From Pseudooceanicola nanhaiensis DSM 18065 (lineage in GTDB: Bacteria > Pseudomonadota > Alphaproteobacteria > Rhodobacterales > Rhodobacteraceae): 64,000 nucleotides of DNA. The translations under genes were made by a program, and so were the position numbers. The notes beneath the pieces are model-generated. The model did not search any database. It saw only the letters and a list, made by a program, of their open reading frames with translations, and was not told the origin of the DNA. Shown one piece after another: positions 1-8,371 of this stretch. The stretch spans positions 1,582,288-1,646,287 of the forward strand of contig NZ_JHZF01000011.1 of assembly GCF_000688295.1 (NCBI RefSeq). The letters run 5' to 3'. The stretch's first letter is position 1. Each line of letters opens with the position of its first letter.

Positions 1-476
1 GAGGGCGGGATCAGCATGCCCAGCACCGAGGAGCCCGCGACGACGCCCGTCGCGAAGCGGTTGGTGTATCCGTGGCGGCGCATCTCGGGCACCGCGATCC
101 GGCTGAAGACGGTGGCCGAGGCGATGGAGATGCCGGTGATCGCCGCGAAGACCGCGTTGGCGAAGACGGTGGCGACGCCGAGGCCCGCGGTCACCCGCTT
201 CAGGAGCTTCTGGAACACGTCGAACGTGTCCTTGCCCACCCCCGAGACGGTCACCAGCAGCCCCATCAGCACGAAGAGCGGGACGACCGCGAAGAGGTAT
301 TCCTCGAGGCTGTCGTTGGCGACCTGCGTCATCATCCGGATCGCGACGGTCTCGTTCCGCAGCAGCGCGACGGCGCCGACCGAGACGGCGAGCATCCCGA
401 TCCCGATGGGCATCCCGATGAGGATGAGCGCGACGAGCAGCATGACCGCCCCGCCGCCGATCTCGAACGGGCTCAT
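1..476 (-). CDS. TRAP transporter large permease (DctM type), N-terminal part
   Basis: Large membrane subunit of a tripartite ATP-independent periplasmic transporter, which couples an ion gradient to uptake of an organic acid delivered by the binding protein. Only about 158 N-terminal residues are present; the gene runs off the left edge. The translation begins MSPFEIGGGAVMLLVALIL and continues through hydrophobic helices to a GMLIPPS segment, a typical DctM signature. The ATG at 476 overlaps the TGA of the small permease (ATGA), so translation is probably coupled. It is the distal gene of the leftward dctPQM set. Confidence 0.9.
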   Translation of the reverse strand, partial: MSPFEIGGGAVMLLVALILIGMPIGIGMLAVSVGAVALLRNETVAIRMMTQVANDSLEEYLFAVVPLFVLMGLLVTVSGVGKDTFDVFQKLLKRVTAGLGVATVFANAVFAAITGISIASATVFSRIAVPEMRRHGYTNRFATGVVAGSSVLGMLIPP

Positions 477-1033
477 GCGCGGCCTCCCATGCTGCGGAAG
501 GCGCCGATCAGGCGGACCGCGAATTCGACGGCGGCCACCGCGAAGCCGGCCAGGATCAGCGCCCGGAAGGGCCAGGTCGGCAGGGTCGCGATGCCGGTGA
601 TGCCGATGAACTCGGCCGCGTTCAGATCCTTTTCGATGACCCGGAGGCTGGCCCATGCGATCATGCCCAGAACCACGGCGCCGGTCAGGTCGAACAGCCC
701 CTCGAGCGCGGCACCCGCGCGGGGGTGGCGTTCGGTGAAGGGCAGGATGAAGACCTCGGTCCGGGCCAGCCGCCCGGCCCGCACGGTCGCGCCCAGTTGC
801 AGCGCGACGAGGGTCACGACCAGCAGCGCGCCGCCTTCCGAGACCAGCGGCAGCGAGGCCCCCCAGATGTTCCGCGCCAGGATGTCGGCGCAGATGATGA
901 GCATCAGGACACCGATCAGGACGGTGCCGACGGCGGCGAAGGTCTCGACCAGCCGGTGCCATGCGCGCAGCGGCGCCGGCTCGTCCGCCCTCCCCGTCGC
1001 GGGGAGGGCGGCGTCTGTGTTCTGCGCGTCCAA
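473..1033 (-). CDS. TRAP transporter small permease (DctQ type)
   Basis: Small membrane subunit of the TRAP transporter, about 186 residues with four hydrophobic stretches (VLMLIICADIL near the N terminus, then LLVVTLVALQL, GAVVLGMIAW and ALILAGFAVAAVEF), as usual for DctQ. No ATG precedes the first helix. A TTG at 1033, 10 bp after the dctP stop, is the best start, but it has no clear ribosome binding site. The frame stays open upstream into dctP, so the start is uncertain. A strong hairpin (985-1011) lies inside this putative N-terminal coding part, which may mean that translation really starts later. Confidence 0.85.
   Translation of the reverse strand: MDAQNTDAALPATGRADEPAPLRAWHRLVETFAAVGTVLIGVLMLIICADILARNIWGASLPLVSEGGALLVVTLVALQLGATVRAGRLARTEVFILPFTERHPRAGAALEGLFDLTGAVVLGMIAWASLRVIEKDLNAAEFIGITGIATLPTWPFRALILAGFAVAAVEFAVRLIGAFRSMGGRA
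985..1011 (-). other. 11-bp stem hairpin at dctP/dctQ junction
   Basis: Perfect inverted repeat: CCGCCCTCCCC (985-995), five-base loop, GGGGAGGGCGG (1001-1011). It sits just after dctP at the 5' end of dctQ. The second TRAP operon in the window has a similar hairpin between dctP and dctQ (42951-42982). In both cases it could protect or partly terminate the dctP message so that the binding protein is made in excess; that role is inferred. Confidence 0.5.
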
Positions 1034-1043
1034 GGGATGGGCC

Positions 1044-2093
1044 TTACTTGTCCCAGTCCCGCGCCGGGGTTTCGCCCGCGGCCCGGAGCCCTTCCATGTA
1101 ATCGGCAAGGAAGGCCTTCGCGGGGATCCCGCGCTCTTCCAGCGGGGCCGCCCAGTCACCGGCCACGTCGGGCAGCATGCCGACCCATTTCTCGGTCTCG
1201 CCGTCCGGCATCTCGATGATCTCGGCGCCAAGCTCGACCATCTTGTTCAGCGCCATCTCGTGCCGGTCGACAAGGTCCTGTCCGTGGCTCTCGGTGTAGT
1301 ACTTCCCGGCCTCGACCATCGCGTTCTGCACCTCTTCGGGCAGCGCGTCCCAGCTGTCGCGGTTGATCGCAACCGCGCCCGAGAAGACCGCGCCCCCGTC
1401 GAAGCGCGCGATATAGGGCGCGACCTCGTAGAGCTTGATCGGCAGCGCGCCGAGCGCGAGCGACAGGACGCCATCCGACACCCCGGTCTGCACGTCGGTG
1501 TAGTAGGAGGTCAGCGAGCCATCCACCGCGTTCGCCCCGGTCCCGCGCAGCCAGTTGCCGAGCACGCCCGGGGCCGAGATCTTGCGGCCGTCGAGATCCG
1601 AGATCCCCTCGATCGGTTCCTTCAGGTAGAAGTCGTAGAGGTCGGTGGCGGTGAGTCCGAGGACCTTGAGGTTATGGCTCTCCCACTCCTCGCGGAAGGC
1701 CTCGTTGGTCTCAAGCAGATCCTCCATCACGTCGAGCAGGACCGGCGGATTCGACGTCGCGAAGGGCGCGTTCGAGGACCCCTGGCTCAGCGGCAGTTTC
1801 GCCTGTTCGAGGAACGAGAAGACCCAGCCCACGTCGGTCACGCCTTCCTCGACCGACGACAGCGTGGCGTTCGCCTTGTATAGCTGCCCGCCGAACGCCT
1901 CGTTCCAGTCGATCTTGTAGGTCCCGGTCTCGGCCAGGATCTCGTCGGTCTTGGCCATGAAATGCGTCTGGATCATGCCGACCCAGGGCACGACGGTCGG
2001 ATGGCTCGAGGCCACGGTGAGGTTGATCGTCTCCTGCGCGTGGACAGGGACGGCCAGCATCGCGCCGAAAAGCGCGCCTTGAATGATCTTCAT
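1044..2093 (-). CDS. TRAP transporter substrate-binding protein (DctP family)
   Basis: Periplasmic solute receptor of the first TRAP system, 349 residues. A signal peptide (MKIIQGALFGAMLAVPVHA, cleavage near residue 19) precedes a mature chain starting QETINLTVASSHP. Typical DctP features follow, including the YKANATLSSVEEGVTDVGW region and the LDGRKI substrate-domain segment. The ATG at 2093 follows a good GGGAGGA site. It is first of dctP-dctQ-dctM and is separated by about 50 bp from the upstream CaiB-type gene. The substrate is unknown; the neighbours suggest an organic acid or aromatic-derived acid. Confidence 0.92.
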   Translation of the reverse strand: MKIIQGALFGAMLAVPVHAQETINLTVASSHPTVVPWVGMIQTHFMAKTDEILAETGTYKIDWNEAFGGQLYKANATLSSVEEGVTDVGWVFSFLEQAKLPLSQGSSNAPFATSNPPVLLDVMEDLLETNEAFREEWESHNLKVLGLTATDLYDFYLKEPIEGISDLDGRKISAPGVLGNWLRGTGANAVDGSLTSYYTDVQTGVSDGVLSLALGALPIKLYEVAPYIARFDGGAVFSGAVAINRDSWDALPEEVQNAMVEAGKYYTESHGQDLVDRHEMALNKMVELGAEIIEMPDGETEKWVGMLPDVAGDWAAPLEERGIPAKAFLADYMEGLRAAGETPARDWDK

Positions 2094-2141
2094 TGTCTTC
2101 CTCCCTAAGCGCGGCCTCCCCCGGCCGCTTCGTGTCGGTCT

Positions 2142-3287
2142 CTAGCCGACCTTTTTCCGCGCCAGCTCGGCGCGGATATCGTCTCCGTGTTCATCAAGCA
2201 CCGGCGGAGCGGTCACGTCCAGTTCCGGTTTCCCGTCGAAATTGTAGGGCGGCCGCACGGTCGTGAAGGTCCCGAGCTCGCGCGAGGGCGCCTCCACCTT
2301 GATCTTCAGGTGCTGCGCCTGCGGGTCCTCCAGCGCCTCGTCGGAATCGTAGGCCGGCGAATAGGGGACCTCGTGCTCCTCCAGCAGGTCACACCATGCG
2401 TCGCGGCTCTTCTCGCGGAAGACCGGGGTGAAGATCCCGATCAGCTCGTCCTGATGCCGGATGCGTTCCAGCCGCTCGTTGAAGCGGGGATCGTCGTTCA
2501 GCTGCTCCTGCCCGGTCGCGGCCAGCAGCCCCTCCCAGAATTTCGTGGGCGAGGACATGTGGATCGCGATCCATTTCCCGTCGGCGCATTCGAAGGTGTA
2601 GGATTGCGACACCACGGGCCGCGAGAGCGGGCCCATGACCTCGCCCACGGAATAGTAGTGGGTGAAGCTGTCGAGGTTGAAATGGCACATCGCCTCGAGC
2701 ATCGAGATGTCGATGCGGCGGCCCTCGCCGGTCTGCGTCCGCTCCATCAGCGCCGCGAGGCAGGCCATCGCCGCGTATTGCCCGGTGACGGAATCCGCGA
2801 TGGCGGGGCCGATGACGCGCGGGTTTTCGGGCGGGGTCAGCAGGCGGAGATAGCCGCTCGCCGCCTGCGCCACGGTGTCGTAGGCGGGGCGGTCGCGGGC
2901 GGGGCCGGAGGGGCCGAAGCCCGAGATCGCGCAATAGATCAGGTCGGGGCGGTGCTTGCGCAGCTCCTCCTCCCCTGCCCCCAGCTTCTCGGCCACGCCC
3001 GGGCGGAAGTTCTGGATGAAGACGTCGGCCGTCGCGATCAGCGCGTGGAAGGTGGCAAGGTCCTCGGGGTCCTTGGTATCGAGCGCGATGGAGCGCTTGT
3101 TCCGGTTGTAGGTCTGGTAATGCGGCGAATAGAGCCCGCCCTTGAAGGCGCGGAACGGATCGCCGGTGCCGGGGCGCTCGACCTTGATGACCTCGGCGCC
3201 CAGATCGGCAAGGTGCATCCCCGCGGCCGGTCCGGTGATGTAGGTGCCAAGCTCGACGACACGGATATGGCTGAGGGGTTTCGGCAT
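2142..3287 (-). CDS. CaiB/BaiF family CoA transferase
   Basis: Class III CoA transferase, 381 residues, normal family length. It should move CoA between carboxylic acids through an aspartyl-CoA anhydride. The N-terminal pattern is characteristic: LSHIRVVELGTYITGPAAGMHLADLGAEVIKVE, followed by GDPFR and NRNKRSIALD; the catalytic Asp is probably in the QNFRPGVAEKLGAG to DLIYCAISGFG region. The ATG lies 1 bp after the TAA of the citryl-CoA-lyase-like gene, so the two are co-translated. It is likely to activate the acid that the neighbouring lyase then splits. The substrate is inferred from context only. Confidence 0.92.
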   Translation of the reverse strand: MPKPLSHIRVVELGTYITGPAAGMHLADLGAEVIKVERPGTGDPFRAFKGGLYSPHYQTYNRNKRSIALDTKDPEDLATFHALIATADVFIQNFRPGVAEKLGAGEEELRKHRPDLIYCAISGFGPSGPARDRPAYDTVAQAASGYLRLLTPPENPRVIGPAIADSVTGQYAAMACLAALMERTQTGEGRRIDISMLEAMCHFNLDSFTHYYSVGEVMGPLSRPVVSQSYTFECADGKWIAIHMSSPTKFWEGLLAATGQEQLNDDPRFNERLERIRHQDELIGIFTPVFREKSRDAWCDLLEEHEVPYSPAYDSDEALEDPQAQHLKIKVEAPSRELGTFTTVRPPYNFDGKPELDVTAPPVLDEHGDDIRAELARKKVG

Positions 3288-3288
3288 C

Positions 3289-4098
3289 TTACTCGGCCGC
3301 CTTCGCCCTGGAGGAGATCTTGCCGTCGTAGGAGATCGCCTCGTCCCCCACGTTCGACATGATGAAGCCGATGGAGCGCGTCGCCTCCTCGAAGAGATGC
3401 GCAGAGAGCCCCGCCGCGCGCGCCACCAGCGGCACCGCCTTCAGCGCGTCGAGCGGCCAGCCCGCGTCGAGGATCACCGCCGGGATCGCGCCCGAGACGT
3501 TGATCGGCAGCGGGCGCTCGATGATGTCGGTCGCGTGCTTGTCGAGGATCCGCAGCGTCTCGACATACTTGCCCGAGACGCCCAGCTCGTCGGCGATGGC
3601 GAGCAGCCGGTCCGCGCGCGGATCGCCGCCCGAATGTTGCGGATGGCCCAGACCCGCCACCTTCCGGCGCTGCGCCTTGTGGTCCTTGAGGCTCGCGATG
3701 GCCGCTGATTCCACGTCGGTCCCGTCAGCCTCGGCCTTCGCCAGCACCTCGGCCAGATACCGCCCGGCGCTCTCGGTGCTGCCGGCGACCACGCTGCCCA
3801 TTCCGAGGAGCCCCGCCGCCATCGCGCCCTGCCACGCCTCCGGCCCTGCCGCGAGCGTCATCCGCGCGGCCTGGACGGAAGGCACCAGCCCGTGTTCGGC
3901 AATCGCCACGAGGCAGGCGTCGAGCACCTGGCGCTGCGTCTCGTCGGGCTTTTCGCCCAGCACCAGCAGCCAGAGATAATCCGTGAAGCCGATCCTGCCG
4001 ATCAGCTCGTCGCAGAGGTCGTAGCCGCGGACCGTGATGCTCTCGGCATCCGAGGTCGCGATGGCGGTGTACGCTTGATCCTGTTTGCCGATCCGCAT
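3289..4098 (-). CDS. citryl-CoA lyase-like protein (citrate synthase fold)
   Basis: Protein of 269 residues related to the citrate-synthase superfamily and usually called citryl-CoA lyase. It would cleave a tertiary-alcohol acyl-CoA into an acyl-CoA and a keto acid. Visible features are TDYLWLLVLGEKP near the N terminus, a glycine-rich GLLGMGSVVAGSTE region, the active-site-like GLGHPQHSGGDPRADRL, and a C-terminal ARAAGLSAHLFEE. It is much shorter than citrate synthase (about 430 residues), as expected for this lyase-type group. The start at 4098 follows GGGAGGA; an upstream in-frame start exists but has no such site. First gene of the leftward catabolic operon. Confidence 0.8.
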   Translation of the reverse strand: MRIGKQDQAYTAIATSDAESITVRGYDLCDELIGRIGFTDYLWLLVLGEKPDETQRQVLDACLVAIAEHGLVPSVQAARMTLAAGPEAWQGAMAAGLLGMGSVVAGSTESAGRYLAEVLAKAEADGTDVESAAIASLKDHKAQRRKVAGLGHPQHSGGDPRADRLLAIADELGVSGKYVETLRILDKHATDIIERPLPINVSGAIPAVILDAGWPLDALKAVPLVARAAGLSAHLFEEATRSIGFIMSNVGDEAISYDGKISSRAKAAE

Positions 4099-4112
4099 GA
4101 GGTCCTCCCAGA

Positions 4113-4150
4113 CTTTTCGCTGTGCGAAACTTTTTCCTCTTGTCGAAAAG
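4113..4150. promoter_or_regulatory. candidate IclR operator between divergent catabolic arms
   Basis: The 128-bp gap between the lyase-like gene and the dioxygenase contains a near-perfect 15-bp palindrome, TTTCGC-TGT-GCGAAA (4115-4129), and a wider pair CTTTTCG (4113-4119) / CGAAAAG (4144-4150). IclR-type regulators commonly bind such short inverted repeats, and an IclR gene lies two genes away. Its location suits control of both arms. Binding itself is inferred. Confidence 0.5.
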
Positions 4151-4226
4151 TAGAGAGCAGCGTAGCGTCCCGTCAAGAGGAATTGTCGCGGGTGCCGCGG
4201 CAGCGCAGGGATCAGGGAGGGAAACC

Positions 4227-5090
4227 ATGCGTGATATCAACCAGTTCACCATCACGCAGGCGGTGAAGGATACGTTCAAGACCGAGCCGGGCAGCCGGTT
4301 CGAGACGCTGCTGCACGGGCTCATCGAGCACCTGCACGACTATACCCGCGAGCATAACCTGACCCACGAAGAGTGGATGGGCGTGCTGAATTTCCTGTAC
4401 GATTGCGGGCAGATCTCGACGCCCGAACGGCATGAGTTCATCCTGCTTTCGGACGTCCTCGGGTTCTCGGCGCTGGTCGACATGATCAACACCAAGGGCG
4501 GCGCGACCGAAGGCTCCAACCTCGGGCCGTTCTACCTGGACAACGCGCCGCGCAAGGCGCTCGGCTCGGACATCTCGGACGGGCGCGACGGGGTGACGGT
4601 GCTGGTCCACGGCCGCGTCATGGACACGCTGAAGAACCCGCTGCCCGGCGCGGTCCTCGACACCTGGCAGGCGGATTCGGCCGGCACCTATCCGATCCAG
4701 GAACAGGCGTCGGGCCAGGACAAGTTCGACCTGCGCGCGATCTTCGAGGCCGACGATCAGGGCCGCTATTACTACACGACCGTGCTGCCGAAACCCTACA
4801 CGGTGCCCTATGACGGCCCCGTCGGGGTGCTGCTGCGGGCGGGCGACCGTCATGCCTGGCGGCCGGCGCACCTGCATTACATCGTGCGGCACCCGGGGAT
4901 GAACGCGATCACCACCGAGATCTTCTTCGAGAACACCGAATACGTCGACAACGACGCGGTCTTCGGGGTGCGGAAGTCGCTCCTGGCGAAGATCGCGCCG
5001 GCCAAGGACATCGACGCGCTCGGCTACAAGCTCGACAAGACACCCGACGCGGTCTGCACCTACGACTTCATCCTCGCCCCGGCGAGCTGA
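4227..5090 (+). CDS. intradiol ring-cleavage dioxygenase (catechol/hydroxyquinol 1,2-dioxygenase family)
   Basis: Non-heme Fe(III) dioxygenase of 287 residues that opens catecholic rings between the hydroxyls. The N-terminal helical part (EEWMGVLNFLYDCGQISTPERHEF) matches the dimerisation domain of catechol and hydroxyquinol 1,2-dioxygenases. The iron-binding core is visible: GRYYYTTVLPKPYTVPYDGP supplies the Tyr ligands and DRHAWRPAHLHYIV the two His ligands. The ATG at 4227 follows GGGAGGG. Its TGA is 3 bp before the IclR gene. The exact ring substrate (hydroxyquinol is plausible) cannot be told from sequence. Confidence 0.9.
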   Translation: MRDINQFTITQAVKDTFKTEPGSRFETLLHGLIEHLHDYTREHNLTHEEWMGVLNFLYDCGQISTPERHEFILLSDVLGFSALVDMINTKGGATEGSNLGPFYLDNAPRKALGSDISDGRDGVTVLVHGRVMDTLKNPLPGAVLDTWQADSAGTYPIQEQASGQDKFDLRAIFEADDQGRYYYTTVLPKPYTVPYDGPVGVLLRAGDRHAWRPAHLHYIVRHPGMNAITTEIFFENTEYVDNDAVFGVRKSLLAKIAPAKDIDALGYKLDKTPDAVCTYDFILAPAS

Positions 5091-5093
5091 CCC

Positions 5094-5897
5094 TTGGGAG
5101 AGGCACGCGAGAAACCGGCGGAGTTCGTCGAGGCGCTGGCGAAAGGCATCGCCATCCTCGAGGCCTTCGACGCCGAGACCCCCGAGATGACGCTCTCGGA
5201 GGTCTCGCGGAAGGTCGGCCTCTCGCCCGCCGCCGCGCGCCGCTCGCTGATGACGCTGGAAACGCTCGGCTACATCGGCCGGCGCGAGAAGCGGTTCCAC
5301 CTGAAGCCGAAGCTGATGGCGCTCGGCTCGGCCTTCTACTTCTCGGCCCGGATCGACGAGATCCTGCAGGAGGACGTGCAGGGGATCGTCGAGAAGTTCG
5401 GCGACGCCTCGTCGGTCGGCACGCTCGACGGGCACGAGGTGATCTATGTCGCGCACCGCTCCGTCCAGCGCGCCCGGCGCGCGGCCGCCGTGGCGGGCGC
5501 GCGGTATCCGGCCTATGCGACCTCGATGGGCCGCGTGCTGCTTGCCGCGCTGCCCGACGCGGAAATCGACGCCTATCTGGCGAGCTACGACCCGAAGCCG
5601 CTGACCTCGAAGACCTGCACCAACCCACAGGCGCTCCGGGCCGAGATCATGACCGCGCGGCGCAACGGCTATGCCACCACGGTGGACCAGCTCGATTACG
5701 GCATCACCGCGCTCGCGGTTCCGATCCGGGCGGCCGACGGGAGCACGGTCGCGGCGCTCAACACCTCGGGCTACACCGGCATGGTGACCCCCGACCAGCT
5801 GATCGCGGAGCGCCTGCCCGAACTGCAGCAGGCCGCGTCCCATATCGCGCATCAGCTGACCCGCTACCCGACCCTGAGGGCGGTGCTCGGCGGATAG
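5094..5897 (+). CDS. IclR family transcriptional regulator (PcaR/PcaU-like)
   Basis: Regulator of 267 residues. An N-terminal winged helix-turn-helix (KGIAILEAFDAETPEMTLSEVSRKVGLSPAAARR, about residues 16-50) is followed by the IclR effector domain with GLDG-like and RRNGYATTVDQLDYGITALAVPI signatures. It resembles the beta-ketoadipate regulators PcaR/PcaU/CatR, in keeping with the adjacent ring-cleavage dioxygenase. The only start in range is TTG at 5094, 3 bp after the dioxygenase stop, so it is probably translated by coupling. The likely target is the palindrome at 4113-4150. Confidence 0.92.
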   Translation: MGEAREKPAEFVEALAKGIAILEAFDAETPEMTLSEVSRKVGLSPAAARRSLMTLETLGYIGRREKRFHLKPKLMALGSAFYFSARIDEILQEDVQGIVEKFGDASSVGTLDGHEVIYVAHRSVQRARRAAAVAGARYPAYATSMGRVLLAALPDAEIDAYLASYDPKPLTSKTCTNPQALRAEIMTARRNGYATTVDQLDYGITALAVPIRAADGSTVAALNTSGYTGMVTPDQLIAERLPELQQAASHIAHQLTRYPTLRAVLGG

Positions 5898-5929
5898 GAA
5901 AAGGGAAACTCTGGGAGGAGGAGACACCC

Positions 5930-7426
5930 ATGTGCAGACTTTGCAGCCCCGCAACCCCACGCGCACTCTGTCCGGAGGCGAGTCCGCTGCTGCGGACGCC
6001 CGAGACCGGGTCCGGTTCCGCCGCGGCGGAGGCCGTCCGCACCAAGATCAGCGCCGCCCCCCTGCCCGAGCTCTCGGGCCAGAAGGGCACGCGGATCCTG
6101 CTCAAGGGCGGCGTGATCCTCTCGATGGACGACGAGGTGGGCAACTTCGAGACGGGCGATGTGCTGATCGAGGGTGAGAAGATCCGCGAGGTCGCCGCCA
6201 GCATCGACGCCACGGACGCCCACGTGATCGACGCCTCGGGCAAGATCGTGATGCCCGGCTTCATCGACACCCACCACCACCAGTTCGAGACCGGCCTGCG
6301 CTCGTCTCTGGCCGACGCCATCGTGGTCAACGACGGCAAGCCCGAGAACGCGCGGAACTACTATGAATCCATGCTGCTGAACTTCTCGCAGCACTACCGG
6401 CCCGAGGACGTCTACATCAACGAACTCTACGGCGGTCTCGCCCAGCTCGACGCGGGCGTGACGACGGTGATGGACGTGAGCCAGATCCACCATTCCGCCG
6501 AACATTCCGAGGCTGCGATCGAGGGCCTGCGCGACGCCGGACGCCGCGGTGTCTTCGGCTATTTCGAAGGGTGGTGGGACGGCAAGGAATACCCGGGCGG
6601 CGCAAAGCGCATCCGGGAGAAATACTTCGCCTCCGACGACCAGCTTCTCACCATGGTGATGGGCGGGGAGATCTACATCGAGGGCTACGAGGAGGCGTGG
6701 AAGATCGGCCGCGATCTCGACCTGCAGGTGGCTTTGCACGTCGTGACCACCTTCGGCATGACCCCGACCTTCGACGAGCTGGCCAGGAAAGGCGTCTTCG
6801 GGCCCGACAACATCTTCATCCACATGACCGGGATGACCGACGACGCCTGGAAGGCCGCGGCCGATGCGGGCGCCCATGTCTCGCTCTCGGTCCCGATCGA
6901 GATGCACATGCGCCACGGCGAGCCGCCGATCCAGAAGGCGCTGGACCTCGGGATGGGCGTCTCGCTGTCGTCGGATGTGGAATGCACCATGTCGGCCGAT
7001 TTCTTCACCCAGATGCGCGGGATGCTGACGCTCCAGCGGATGCGGGCGAACGAGCGGGCGCTGAACGGCGAGGAAGACCACCCCAAGCTCCTGCGCTGCG
7101 CCGAGGTCATCCGGCACGCCACGATCGAGGGGGCGAAGGGTCTGCGCCTCGACCGCCAGACCGGGTCGCTGACGCCGGGCAAGGACGCGGACATCCTGAT
7201 GCTCGATGCCGAGGCGATCAACGTGGCGCCGCTGAACAACGCGGCTGGCGCGGTGGTGACGCTGATGGACCGTTCGAACGTCGACACGGTGATGGTGGCG
7301 GGCCAGATCCGCAAGTGGCAGGGGCAGCTGCTCGGGCACGACATGGCCAAGCTGGGCCGCGAGCTTGCGGCGAGCCGCGACTACATCTTCGAGAAGGCGG
7401 GCATTGACCGGAATCTCTTCGAATGA
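5930..7426 (+). CDS. amidohydrolase superfamily protein
   Basis: Metal-dependent hydrolase of 498 residues, of the deaminase/chlorohydrolase branch (TrzN, guanine deaminase, SAH deaminase relatives). The imidazolonepropionase-like beta-sandwich start (RILLKGGVILSMDDEVG), the metal site IVMPGFIDTHHHQ, a later His in QVALHVV and IFIHMTGMTD, and the acidic SLSSDVECTMSADFF segment are all visible. An unusual N-terminal extension of about 50 residues has three Cys within the first 14 residues. The ATG at 5930 follows GGGAGGAGGAG. Third gene of the rightward operon; the substrate is unknown. Confidence 0.85.
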   Translation: MCRLCSPATPRALCPEASPLLRTPETGSGSAAAEAVRTKISAAPLPELSGQKGTRILLKGGVILSMDDEVGNFETGDVLIEGEKIREVAASIDATDAHVIDASGKIVMPGFIDTHHHQFETGLRSSLADAIVVNDGKPENARNYYESMLLNFSQHYRPEDVYINELYGGLAQLDAGVTTVMDVSQIHHSAEHSEAAIEGLRDAGRRGVFGYFEGWWDGKEYPGGAKRIREKYFASDDQLLTMVMGGEIYIEGYEEAWKIGRDLDLQVALHVVTTFGMTPTFDELARKGVFGPDNIFIHMTGMTDDAWKAAADAGAHVSLSVPIEMHMRHGEPPIQKALDLGMGVSLSSDVECTMSADFFTQMRGMLTLQRMRANERALNGEEDHPKLLRCAEVIRHATIEGAKGLRLDRQTGSLTPGKDADILMLDAEAINVAPLNNAAGAVVTLMDRSNVDTVMVAGQIRKWQGQLLGHDMAKLGRELAASRDYIFEKAGIDRNLFE

Positions 7427-7485
7427 CGTAAGGTAAGCGGAGCCGCGGCGCTGTTGCCGCGGTTCTGTCTGTTGGAGGAGATCAG

Positions 7486-8319
7486 ATGAAGTCCACAGCC
7501 TGCGCCATCGCGGCGCTGGCCGTTTCGACGGCCACAGCCATGGCCGCTCCCTCGGTGGAGCGTGGAGACTACCTCGTCAATTCGATCATGGGTTGCGGCA
7601 ATTGCCACACCCCCCTCGGGCCGCAGGGCCCGGTCCGGGACCAGGCGCTCTCGGGCCGGCTGGTCGAGGAGTCGGATTTGATGACGGCCGTCGCGCCCAA
7701 CATCACCCCCGCCAGCCGCATCGCGGAATGGAGCGACGCGGAGCTTGCCACCGCGATCCGGGAAGGCGTCCGGCCGGACGGCACGATCATCGGCCCGCCG
7801 ATGCCCTTCAAGGCCTACCGCGCGATCTCGGACGACGACCTCGCGTCGATCGTGGCCTACCTGCGCACGGTGCCCGCGGTCGAGAACGACGCCGGCGCCT
7901 CGCGGTACAACATCCCCCTGCCCCCCGCCTACGGGCCGCCGCTCGAAACCGTCTCGGCTCCTGCCGAGGGGGTGACGGCCGGTTACGGCGAATACCTCTC
8001 GTCGCTTGGCCATTGCATGGAATGCCATTCGCCGCTGACCCCGCAGGGCCCGGACTGGGGCGAGGGCTTCGCGCGCGGGGGTGCGGAGTTCCACGGGCCG
8101 TGGGGCACCTCGACCGCGCCCAACCTGACGAACCACCCGGACGGGCTGGCGGCGTATTCCGACGCCGAGGTGGAGGCCATGATCACCCAGGGCAAGCGGC
8201 CCGACGGGTCCGACATGCTGCCGCCGATGCCCTACGGCTACCTCGCCCGGATGACCGCCGAAGACCTCGACGCGCTGGTGCTCTACCTGCGTTCGATCCC
8301 GGGCCAGCCCGACATGTGA
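7486..8319 (+). CDS. exported diheme cytochrome c
   Basis: Periplasmic electron carrier or dehydrogenase subunit, 277 residues. It has a signal peptide ending near ATAMA (residue 20) and two haem sites, CGNCH at residues 37-41 and CMECH at about 177-181. Each begins a similar half (TPLGPQGP and SPLTPQGPDW), so the protein is an internal duplication of one cytochrome c domain. This layout is typical of the cytochrome subunit that takes electrons from a periplasmic alcohol or aldehyde dehydrogenase; no such dehydrogenase is visible here. The ATG follows GGAGGAG. Confidence 0.9.
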   Translation: MKSTACAIAALAVSTATAMAAPSVERGDYLVNSIMGCGNCHTPLGPQGPVRDQALSGRLVEESDLMTAVAPNITPASRIAEWSDAELATAIREGVRPDGTIIGPPMPFKAYRAISDDDLASIVAYLRTVPAVENDAGASRYNIPLPPAYGPPLETVSAPAEGVTAGYGEYLSSLGHCMECHSPLTPQGPDWGEGFARGGAEFHGPWGTSTAPNLTNHPDGLAAYSDAEVEAMITQGKRPDGSDMLPPMPYGYLARMTAEDLDALVLYLRSIPGQPDM

Positions 8320-8330
8320 CACCCACCTCC

Positions 8331-8353
8331 GGCGCGGCCATCCCGGCCGCGCC
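8331..8353 (+). other. hairpin between cytochrome c and MetE-like gene
   Basis: Inverted repeat GGCGCGGCC (8331-8339), five-base loop, GGCCGCGCC (8345-8353), in the 52-bp gap of the rightward operon. There is no T-run, so it is more likely a processing or stability element than a terminator. Confidence 0.35.
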
Positions 8354-8371
8354 AACCAGAAAGGCCAGATT

